A stretch of 64,000 bases of DNA from Mycteria americana (taxonomy: Eukaryota; Chordata; Aves; Ciconiiformes; Ciconiidae): the NCBI RefSeq assembly GCF_035582795.1, contig NC_134366.1, positions 171,442,401-171,506,400 on the forward strand. Direction: 5' to 3'. Made by a program: the position numbers and the translations under genes. The first letter of the stretch is position 1; every line of letters starts with the position of its first letter. Positions 10,101-19,989 of the stretch are shown here, piece by piece. The notes below the pieces were generated by a model. It had not been told where the DNA came from. It was given only the letters and a program-made list of their open reading frames with translations, and searched no databases.

Positions 10101-13100
10101 GCTGGATTTTGTCTGTCTGCCTGTGAGACTGTGGGTAGCATTTCCTTAAAAGTACAGCAGGCATCTGGGTAGAAATGGGATAAGGGGAGGGACAGAGACT
10201 GGAGGTTGACCTGGTTTCCCTTGTTCTGATAAAGGTCCCTACTCAGCACTGGGAGAGGGGGACTTGCTCTGAAATACTTTCTCATTGTTGCGTGACACAA
10301 CTGATTCCATCGTTCTTGGGCCAAATAGGAAACAGATGGTCGCTGTGCTGAAACCAGGTCCTGCAGCCTCTTCCCTCGCTCGCTTGCTGCTTGGCATCAC
10401 ACTTGTTCATTTAGCATGGGCAGTGCAGTGCTACGTGTGCCCCAGGAGGATATTCTTGACCATTCTGTGTTTCTTTCCGCCCAACTTTTAGCTCAGCGTC
10501 AGCCTTAAGCCTCACCCTCCACTTGCTGAAGTCAATGGGGATTGCTTCCTTGACCCGGGGGAATTTTGGATCTGGCTCAGCAATTCAAGTAATGGGTTAC
10601 AAAAGAAAAGGCAGGTCAGGCAACTGAGCTTTGTCCTAACCGCTCTCCAAAAGGTTTATTTATTGGTGTGTGCAGATAGGATCTCTGCATGCAGACCCAG
10701 AAACAGAGAATAAGAGAGCCATGCACTGGGATCAGAAAGATGAAAAGGACATTAACAAGTGAGAGTGAGTGTTATTTAGTATAAACAGCTTCAGCTTTTC
10801 TCATCTTCCTGTCCTGAATCAGAACATCTGATATGGAAACCTGGCTCCTCTATCATCCCCTCTGTCTCCCTTACCCTGTCCTGCCTGCTAGTGTTACTCT
10901 GCTGCCTGGGATGGCAGCAGCATGTGTTTAGTTTTGCAGCCTTTCCGTGTTTAAAGTTCCTTGGGTGATTTATCATATTTATAAATGAAGGGTTAAACTC
11001 ACTCTCTTTCAGTTTAAATTGTATGAGTCTCCTTCTGGCAAGCTCTCACTCAACTCTGGCTCAAACTGGCCAAATATGGTGTTTTTGTGCATGTCGAGGG
11101 CCTTGTCCTATATGTGGTAGAGCTTGTTCTGTATGCCTTATGCTCAGCCTGGGGAGGTTGGGTTTGCTGACAGTGGGAACTGAGGAAGAAAGGGAGTGAA
11201 AGGGAATGAATCCAGCTGCTGAAAGGGAAAAGCTGGTGCCCATCTAGCCCTCAGGCTGTGAGAAGGGAGCTAATGTCTGGAGGAGAAAGATCCCACCCTG
11301 AAGCAGAAATGGGGCTATTCCCAGGGTGGGGAAGATCCCATATCTGCAGGCATCAGATCTCTGCTCTCACTTGATTCCTAGGCATTGATGTGTCCTAGAA
11401 GCCTCCAGGTCTGAGGATGGCTGGACAGAGTGTGTGAAACACTCAACTGCTGGGGAATTGCAGTTGGGAATGGTCAAACCCAGTCCAGAGTTGGATTATT
11501 CCTTCCCCTCCAATGCTGTGGAAATAAAAGGTGCTTTGGAGACACAAAACACATAGTTCTGTGAGTGTCAGATTAAATGACACCTGCTTTCTTATGGTTT
11601 CATGTCTTGCAGTGGCTCACAGGGCTGGATAAATGCTTTGCTCTGGTTGAGATGCTTATTATAACTTTTTCCCATGTGGACACTTGGCTGCCTTAATGAG
11701 CACTCACGTTCCAGCTCTTCCCTTGGCTCCGACACTTGTTTGACTTTCTCCTCTCTTTGCTGCCTAATTTCCTGAAAATTGAGGTGATCTTTCCCTTCTG
11801 CCAAACTTTGGTTGAATTTAGCCAACAGATTGAAAAACATTAGGAGGACGGAGGAAATAAGAGCTGACAAACACATAAATAGGCACTGAGCACAATCCTT
11901 GTTTTCTTTAATATGAACCTGCAAGGAGTTTGCTAGCACTCTCCACCACACATCCTTTAATTTAGGTCTTATTCCCTGCAAATTCACAATTGCTTTGGCA
12001 TTGAAACACTGCAAACAGGGCTGGATGGCTTCTTTGCAAAGGGAGAGCATTGCCTGCCTCTCATTCTTTGCGTAAAGTGAAATAATTTCAGATTTACACC
12101 AAATCTTATCTTCCTCATGAAGAACCAGCCTTGGGATAGACAATAGCTGATTGCCTGGTGTACGCACTGGTCAGACACAGCATGTTTGCCCTTGTGCAAT
12201 GAAGAGCGTGATAGCCAGCAACTCTTACCTTGTCTAATGGTTTGAATGGTCATGTGCTGAATTACGGCCTTTGCCTGGAAGGGGAAAGGCGTGAACTCCC
12301 TTTGCACAACAGCAAGAGGAATTAACACCCCGCTCTTTTTGGATGTCCAGTCCCAGGCATGGCCAGGGGCTGTCTCCTTCAAGCCATTTAAGCAATCATG
12401 GCCTAAGGACGTATGGAGACTAATGCAATGTCGGTTGTTGGGCTCGTGTTGCTGATGGGCTGTTGATCCATTTGCCTCCTGCCTGATGTGCCCACCTATG
12501 TGGTTGTTAATCTCCAAGACCCTGCTGTGGATGGGCGATGGGTATCGCTGTGAGTTGTGATCTGAGCTCCATTCACCATGCCGTGTTCAATACTGTGTGT
12601 GCACACGGGTGGACCCCACACTCCCCAGCAAGCCTAAGGCCAAAATCAGATCCTATGTGAGCTGCCTGGTTCAGTTTGGAACAAGCAATAGCCTGTGGGT
12701 ACCCAAGCAATGATTTAGTCCAACAGGTCATCCTAGGCCATGAAAGATCACTGCCAGTTAGAAGAGGGAGAGCACAACTCTCTGAACTACATTCCTCTTC
12801 TTCATGGAGCAAAGTGATGCGGATGGGAGGGAGGCTACTTGGCTTGGCCCAGATGCTCACTCTCTGCATCTAGGCTTGAACCTGCTGCTTAAAAAAGGTG
12901 ACGGATCACCAGTCCTGGACAACCCAGAGACAATCTATTTAAAACTTGGAAAGATCTGTATGGTCCTCCCCCAGCCCTGTCCTGAGCATGCATGGAAAAT
13001 ATGGAAGCTCCCAAAGATACACAGAGCAGGAAATTCATGCGCTGGCAGATTTCTTATGAGCTTATACCTCCTCTATGCCCATTTGCGGCCGTAACGCCTC

Positions 13101-14600
13101 AGCCTTTAAGAGAAGGAGTCCAGATGTACATGTACAAGCAAACAAAGTGGGATTGTACATACATTGCCTCTCCAGACCCGCAAAAGTGCACCCAGCAGTG
13201 GTGGGCACTCAGAGGTCCTTCAGCATGTCTCTGATGAGGCTTGCTAGTACTGGTCACCTTAGAAGCGCCAATAAAGGCTTTACACCTCCACTTGCTTGTT
13301 TATACCACACTCAATAGAAAAGTGTCTCCTGAAACGTTTAGGTGTCTACAATGCCTTATTGATACCGTTGCATTTTTCATGTCCCTCTTTTCTGCATTAC
13401 CAGATCTTGGCCTTGGAGTGACAGAAATATTGTCTTGGTGAATACTCTATAAATCATGCTGTTAGCATTTAAAAGACCAATATCTCATTGCCTATCAGGG
13501 TTAGCACCAAGTGTCATCTGTCACGAGAGAGCATGGAGTGACACCTCTGCAGTAGATGCGTATATCTAGCTCTAATACTGTAAGAGAAATCAGAGCATGA
13601 CTTCCTGCATGTATCCCTCTCTGTCCTTTGTGGACCAGTATAATATGAGGGGAAAGCACATATTTTGGGGGAAATTTTTTTCCAAGAGGGTTTAAAATTT
13701 TTTTTAAAAGCTAAAACTGGAAAGAAACATGGATTTGGAGTTTTATAGGTCCAGCCAGGAGGGATGGATTTGTGCCTGTCTTCTTGGGAGGTTGTAGCAC
13801 TACAAGAGAAATGTGTTTGATTTTATTGGGATTACAGTAATCCATCTAGCATTTCAAGGGTGCCTGGGACAAAGTGCTAGAAATGCCAGTTTGGAATAAA
13901 AGCTGTTGTGGCTGTATACAAGGAGAACCCTGCAGTGAAAATTTTCATATGGGCACATACAGGAACGTCACAGGCAAGTGCAAAAACATCACGGGAGATT
14001 AAACTGAGCAACTTCTGGCCTACGCATTGCTGCTTGCTTTTGAAAAAGAGATTTTTAATTGCAAATTTAGCAATCTTGGAGCACTTTTCCTTCGTTCTGC
14101 CTTCAGCTGCCTGCTTGCTCTGTCCCTTGGCAAGAAACCTGAGGAGGACAGTGGGGGAAGAGCAGCAACAGAGGTTTGCTGTTGAGGAATACCAGGGGTC
14201 CTGCATGGCCCAGGGATGCAGGACAGAAGAGGCAATGCTCACACCCCAGGGAGCACAGAGAATGGAGTGACACAAATGCAGGTAGGAACAAAGGGGCAAT
14301 ACAGTGGGGAGAGGGGTCAGACCAGCCCGCCATAGATGCAGCTCTGCAGCCCAGCGGAGTTGTGCTGCTTTCTTGGCTGTGGGGAGAAACTGAGGCACAG
14401 AACTATACCTGGGCTTGGCCCAGGGAATGCAGAGAGATGGGAGATCTGGTCAGGGAGCAGACATTTTTTGAGGCATCCCAGGATGGATAACCAGATCTTA
14501 ACCCTTTGGGAGACTGGTATCTGTGGTTTCCTTTGCTAGGCACATATGACACTGTGCTGTGCAGACAGATCCCACAGTACCTTCAAAGTTTTGCAAATTT
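7191..14600. other. Long non-coding stretch, no gene recognised
   Basis: Open frames are short and none shows a domain I know. The longest, a minus-strand frame at 11,592-12,167 (191 codons), has one hydrophobic run but no flanking family signature. A plus-strand frame at 10,336-10,491 starts with a signal-peptide-like segment followed by QCYVC and is discussed as a finding. A short homopolymer C tract lies near 9,611-9,624. Confidence 0.4.
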
Positions 14601-14608
14601 TGGATTAA

Positions 14609-14622
14609 CCAGGTTAACCTGG
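14609..14622. repeat. Perfect 14-bp palindrome CCAGGTTAACCTGG
   Basis: The sequence equals its own reverse complement. A related half-site (CCTGGTTAAC) recurs about 70 bases later at 14,682-14,691. It could be a dimeric factor site or a chance palindrome. Confidence 0.6.
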
Positions 14623-14906
14623 AAAAACTTTGAGCTGTTGGTGAGTGTATTGCTATGAAAGCAGGGAGCATTTCTGAAAGGACCTGGTTAACGACCTTGG
14701 AAAGGATCTGTTTCTCCTTAGACTGACCCAGCAAGCAGATTCAGAGAAAGAAAACAGCATCTTTCCTAGTGCTGAGCTCGCACCCTGCTACGTGGCCAAA
14801 CAGAGGTAAAACATCCCCAGTTGCAACTGACCCTGTGCCAGGCAGTGCACCATCTCCTCTCCTGGCTTACAAAACCTCCCTGACTGCATTTCCCCAAAAC
14901 TTAATT

Positions 14907-15503
14907 ATGCCTGGGAATACACAGATACAAACAAGGCATCACCCCACTTCTCACAAGAGCTGGCATAGCACTTTTCAATGGGGGGAAAGCCAGTACCTTC
15001 ACACACTTTTCATCAGCCCCCATCTCTTTGGGAAACAACCAAATATCACGGCACTGCCCCAAAACCCAAAAGCAGAGAAGCTCGCAGCGGAGGAAGCCCC
15101 TCACAGCCCCTCACAGTCACCGGTGCAGCCTGGCTCTCCAGGTTCCCCACCTCCTGATGAACTTCCACACCTGCCGCATGGGCAGAGCCAGGGGCTTCCC
15201 GAGCTGCTCTTCCACATGTTCGGCGCAGGACCCTCTCCACTGCCATGCCTGCCAGGGTTCGCTGCTGCAATAGCCACACCTTCCACTCCGGACTTGGGGT
15301 CCAGTCTCCAGCAATTCCCTCCTGGCCCCCTGCTGTCACCTCTCCGATCCCATGCCCCCCCTTTCTCTCTGACCAATATCCCAAAGCATTCACTGCAACG
15401 GTCCCTGCAGTGTATTCCTCCACGATGGACTGACTTACCTCTGGCCCGATCTCCCTTCTATGTTAGAGGAGCTGCCGGTAAGAAAATTTCCTCGTGGACC
15501 TGA
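14907..15503 (+). other. Proline-rich open reading frame of doubtful coding status
   Basis: From the first ATG the frame runs about 198 codons to a stop. The product is rich in Pro, Ser and Leu with no recognised domain. The region from about 15,045 to 15,425 is also open on the minus strand in more than one frame, which is usual where GC-rich DNA lacks stop codons. No convincing exon boundaries or family match was seen. I treat it as probably non-coding, recorded because it is the longest open region outside GPR20. Confidence 0.2.
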
Positions 15504-15581
15504 ATGCTATCACCCCAGGGAAGAGACATCTGTTCCTACAAGCAGAACAACTGGAGTGACTACAGAATATTAAGAAATGCC

Positions 15582-15620
15582 TAATCTCTCTCTCGTGCTC
15601 TCTCTCTCCCCCTCTCTTCT
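15582..15620. repeat. Imperfect (CT)n microsatellite
   Basis: The plus strand shows interrupted CT dinucleotides (TCTCTCTCTC, then a GTG break, then CTCTCTCTCTC and C-rich bases). Confidence 0.8.
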
Positions 15621-15661
15621 AAATATAGCCTTGCAACTAATGGGAAAAAATACACACTACC

Positions 15662-15675
15662 AAAAAAAAAAAAAA
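15662..15675. repeat. Poly-A tract
   Basis: A run of about 13-14 adenines on the plus strand. No LINE or retrocopy body was recognised upstream, so it is listed only as a simple repeat. Confidence 0.8.
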
Positions 15676-16361
15676 TTTCCACTTGTCTTTAGTGTTCAGA
15701 ATTTCTCCCCAAACATCTGGCTCCTTGCCCTAAATCTCTCTGAAATTTATGAAGTGCTGGAAACGCTAAAGAGGGCTCCAGCCTTCCTCACGGTGCTAAT
15801 GCCTGAACATCTCTAGTAAACTAAAACTGATGTTGCTGCGCTGCTCTTGTCCCCTCCCCGGGTCAATTTTCCTATGTCTCTGTGGGAACAAAATCTCCTT
15901 GCTGAAAACTTGCCAGCTCAAGGCCACCGCAATGCTACTGAGCCACCACCGTGTGACACAAGAGGAAAATACCTCACTCTTCATCTTCCTGATATGAACT
16001 GGGATTAGACACAAGCATGCCTGGCAGTTGCAGGAAGGTGCTGGACCAAATGCCACAAAAAGCCTGTGACATGCTTTGAACCAACCCAGCTGTCCAGACC
16101 CTGAGAAGAAACCTGGCACAGGAAGACAAAGGGTGACCCTGCACACTTTGGTGACTGCAGTGATTTGGGAGAGGGGTTAACAAGATCTGTCCAAGGACTG
16201 GGCTGAAGTGACTGAGTGTAGACAAGTCGAGGGTAGAAATAGAGGGTCTGAGGTTCCACAGAGGAGCCCCCCAACATGTTCCTCCATCCTCATACAGCCC
16301 TTCCCTACTGCTAGTAGAGTCATTGTGGGTATCGGGTCCCTCTCAGAGCGGGGATTTAAGT

Positions 16362-16502
16362 ATCCCTTCACATTGGGCTGCATGAGAAGAGACTGAGATT
16401 GGGCAAAGCATAATGAACTATCCAGTTGTTGAGATGGGTTCAAAGCACATGGCCAGATGAGCTTTCAAGATGTCTCCGCTAGCCAATGCTGTAATGACTC
16501 AA
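16362..16502. repeat. Copy A of a 140-bp dispersed repeat pair
   Basis: This segment aligns to 18,800-18,942 in the same orientation, sharing blocks such as GAGATTGGGCA, ACATGGC, GAGCTTTCAAGATGTCTC (with small changes) and CCAA...CTGTAA. Identity by eye is about three quarters to four fifths. The family is not recognised. Confidence 0.7.
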
Positions 16503-18332
16503 ATCTCCCAAGTCCCCCAAAGTCCAGCCTCGTGATGGAATACTTCCTGCTCTAAATCGGGTACCAAAAAAGCCATCTTTTGTGGGGCTTGCACAGATGT
16601 TCTCTCCAGGAGGGTTTACAGTAGCTTTAGAGGTCCCTTCTGGGAAAAAAGGCAGAAAAAAATAAAGTGAGAAGTTGCATCAAATTTAATTGTTTATAAG
16701 GACAGGGAGGATGGATGCTGGATTTTTAGTGTCAGCCCTGGCCTGCTCTTTTCCCTCACCCTTTAGATAAAGACAACACTGGTGCCAATGCAATAAACAT
16801 GCAGGATATGGCCCGTCACAACATGACAGGATCAACTGAGAGGCATTGAATTCCAGGTCAAGAGGCCAAATCCATAAATAGAGGAGAGGTAAACTCCACA
16901 CATGCATGTCTCACTGGAGCACAAACAGTAGCTATGGTTATTAGAGAAGGTTGACCTCATTTTCTGGAATTAGTTTTTCACCATTCTATCTTTCCCAGGA
17001 AGACTGAGCTGATCTTTTTTGTCTAGTTATTTTATTGATTTTCTGTTTTGAGTTTCCTCATATTGAGGGGTGGATTCTTCCCCCAATTTCAGGAACATCC
17101 TCCTTGACTTTATGTGGCCCCTGATCCAGGCATCCAGCCTTTCACAACTGACCTCCAGCTCAGGCACATGCCTGGGCTCTCATCTTCTTTTCACTTCCTT
17201 ATGACTTGGAAAGCAAGTGTGATTGGAGGGCGTCCATGAGTCCTGTCTGGGTAATAATCTTGCCTTCACTTCTTTCCATCTTGGGAGTTGAACAGGGGGA
17301 AGAACAAAAGCGAAGAAACCAACCTATAGTCCAACATTGGGCAGGGTGAATGAACTGGGACCCTATCATTCTTATTGCCCATGGTGGCAAATGCTTAAGT
17401 TTCCCCCAGCCTGTCAACAAAACTTTTGTACTTCGGGAATAGCTTGCTGGAGTTACAAATGCAAGACTGAAAGAAAGAGGAGTCTTTTCTCCAGGATGAG
17501 ACATTGGTACCTATGCTCTGTTCACCAGCTCTGGGACTGGCCAGCCCTTCCTATGCAAGGACTGGTTTGGTTTTGTGCTTCTGCATGATGCATGTGAGCT
17601 TTGTTCCGATCCCTGTGCACAGGATAATGAGTGCCCTGCACTCCCCCACTATCACAGCCTCTCTCTCCTTGCTGGATTTAGAGCTAGACTCGGAGTGGCA
17701 ACAGCTGCAAAGTTTCAAGTTGTGCCTGAGATAGTGCAGAGCATGCCATATTGGGAAGCAGATGCTGCTGTTAAGGAGGAGAAGGCACATCCGGGCTCAG
17801 GGCCACGGTTTGTCCCAGACACGGTTCCCACACTCGACTTCAGGAGGAGTTGCAACCATAGCTGATGAATGAAGAGCTTCTATCATCTCTTGATTTTCAG
17901 TCATTTATCATCCTCCCAGAGAGAGGGGGAAAGGAAGAAACAAAAGTGAAGCGTTAGTAAGTGGAAAATTTTCAAGCTTGTTCGCTGAATATGCAACAGT
18001 ATTAAATGTTGCAGTGAATGTCTTGAGATTGTAGGTGGAAGAAGGTATTGACTCTGTGGAAATTAGCATGTAGGAGAAGGAACAATAGTTATGGCAGGGA
18101 AGGGTGCTACTGGCCCATAATAATTCCTAGCAATCCCTTAACTGCACCATGTAATATAGGTGTGGGTCAGGGCTCTGTTTAAAAGTCTTCTGTGGCACAG
18201 AGCAGCAAAGCAGGAGGCCAGATGGCTCTGAAGGAGGTTGTCAGAAGTCTGATACCACACACCAACCTGGGGAGATGTCTTCTCAGTTTTTGTCAGAAGA
18301 AGGGTATATTTTTCCAGCCCTATTAAAAAATA
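16503..18332. other. Non-coding stretch between repeat copies
   Basis: No exon, RNA gene or transposon was recognised. Open frames are below about 101 codons and overlap across strands. Confidence 0.4.
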
Positions 18333-18790
18333 ATAGAATCATAGAATCATAGAATAGTTTGGATTGGAAGGGACCTTTCAAAGTCATCTAGTCCAACCCC
18401 CCTGCAATGAACAGGGACATCTTCAACTAGATGAGTTTACTCAGAGCCCCATCCAACCTGACCTTGAATGTTTCCAGGGATGGGGCATCTACCACCTTCC
18501 TGGACAACCTGTTCCAGTGTTTCACCACCTTCACTGTAAAAAATTTCTTCCTTATATCTAGTCTGAATATCTCTTTTAGTTTAAAACCATTACCCCTTGT
18601 CCTATTGCAATAGGCCCTACTAAAAAGTCTGTCCCCATCTTTCTTACAAGCCCCCTTTAAGTACTGAAAGGCTGCAATAAAGTCTCCCTGGACCCTTGTC
18701 TTCTTCAGGCTGAACAACCCCAACTCTCTCAGCCTTTCCTCGTAGGAGAGGTGTTCCATCCCTCTGATCATTTTTGTGGCCTTAAAAAGG
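18333..18790 (-). mobile_element. CR1 LINE, 5'-truncated 3' end with ORF2 C-terminus
   Basis: The left edge shows tandem AATCATAG units, the complement of the ATTCTATG-type repeats that end avian CR1 elements, followed by the conserved segment read here as GTTTGGATTGGAAGGGACCT. The minus-strand translation gives CR1 ORF2 C-terminal blocks in order: KMIRGMEHLSYEERLRELGL, GDFIAAFQYLKGAC, NRTRGNGFKLKE, FRLDIRKKFFTVKVVKHWNRL and VVDAPSLETFKVRLD. The frame is still largely open, suggesting moderate age. The element is truncated at its 5' side near 18,790, as most CR1 copies are. Confidence 0.95.
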
Positions 18791-18799
18791 GGAGCTGTG

Positions 18800-18942
18800 T
18801 GTCCTTTCATCCCCTGCTGCAGGAGAAGAGATTGAGATTGGGCACAGCATAACAAACTATTGCGCTGCTGAGATGGGCTTAAGGCACATGGCTGGATCAG
18901 CTTTCAAGATGTCTCTGTTGACCAACTCTGTAAGGACCCAAA
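18800..18942. repeat. Copy B of the 140-bp dispersed repeat pair
   Basis: Same-orientation match to 16,362-16,502. It begins within about 10-15 bases of the 5' truncation point of the CR1 copy. Both copies, read on the minus strand, keep a pyrimidine-rich run ending in GCAG (TCTCTTCTCNTGCAG). Confidence 0.7.
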
Positions 18943-19918
18943 CCAGAACCTGGTGTCTAAACATGCCTGGGTTTTGGGTTTTTTTTTTGGAAGTTGAATT
19001 TAGCCCCTGTTATACAGAACAGATTCTCAGAAATGAATTCTCTTCTTCAGTGGCAGAGGAGAGCTTCTACCCAAGAAGGTCTTGGACCCAAACCCGATGG
19101 AATCAGAGCTCAGAAAGTTGAGGAGCCTTCATCCATGGTCATGACTGCGTGGAGGACAGTGAAGGGTGGGATCCTCACTACATGGAGGACACCAAAGGAT
19201 GGTATCTTCACTGAGCTGCCTGGGAAACCTTTTTTATCAGCTCCTTCAGAGAAAATGAACTCACATGCCCGCAGGCCACGTCCATTGGATATTCTCCCAT
19301 TTTCCCTCTAACAAATGTGTTCCTGAGACATTTTTCCACTGTCTTGCTCCTTCACCAGGAGGCAGGAGAACCAAAAGGGGAAATGGGAGCAAGTAATGCC
19401 CATAGTCACAACAACCACACACAAATGTGAGCCTGTCCTCAGAAGACTGCTTGCAGGGAAGGTTGCCCAGCTGATGTAGCTGCAGGCTTGATGGAGAGGC
19501 AACAGTAAATGGGCGCTGTTCCCTGGCAGGTGAGTAAACCATGGCAGATAAAGTTAATGGTATGGAGGAGCGTCTACATCCATTTCACCCTCCCCAAATA
19601 CTCTTCCTTCTAGTAAATCTGCCTCAGAAGATCCCCAGGCCTTAATACGTGCTGGAAAACATTCATGTATGTCCCTATGATATGCACTGCCCATGAGCCC
19701 TAAATAATTGATTCTCTGCAGTTTCCAGGACTATTGTGGAATGCTGTGAATCAGATTCAGAATTGACCCAGAGAACCGGGTAGGTTCTCACAGATGAAGC
19801 AAGGGTGGAGAAGTTGCTGCACTGGATCACCCTCCAGAAGTCACCTTTTACAGAGGATAACTGCCAGGAAAGCACCACATGGCATTTGGTTTAGGGGAAA
19901 ATCTGCAGACACTGAGAC
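18943..19918. other. Non-coding stretch, no gene recognised
   Basis: It holds a poly-T run near 18,978-18,988 and a short run of repeated CATGGAGGAC-like phrases around 19,148-19,193. No coding or transposon signature was recognised. Confidence 0.4.
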
Positions 19919-19989
19919 TGTCCCCAAATGTGTAGGAATTTCCCTCCTTGCAACTGTCCCCAAATGTGTAGGAATTTCCCTCCTTGCAA
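19919..19989. repeat. Two-copy 36-bp tandem duplication
   Basis: The unit TGTCCCCAAATGTGTAGGAA plus 16 further bases occurs at 19,919 and again at 19,955 with no mismatch seen until the last base. The near identity suggests a recent duplication. Confidence 0.95.

Noticed and set aside
11592-12167. 191-codon minus-strand frame with a hydrophobic segment
   Set aside because: A second minus frame overlaps it, no family motif was seen and no conserved exon edges were found; too weak to call a gene.
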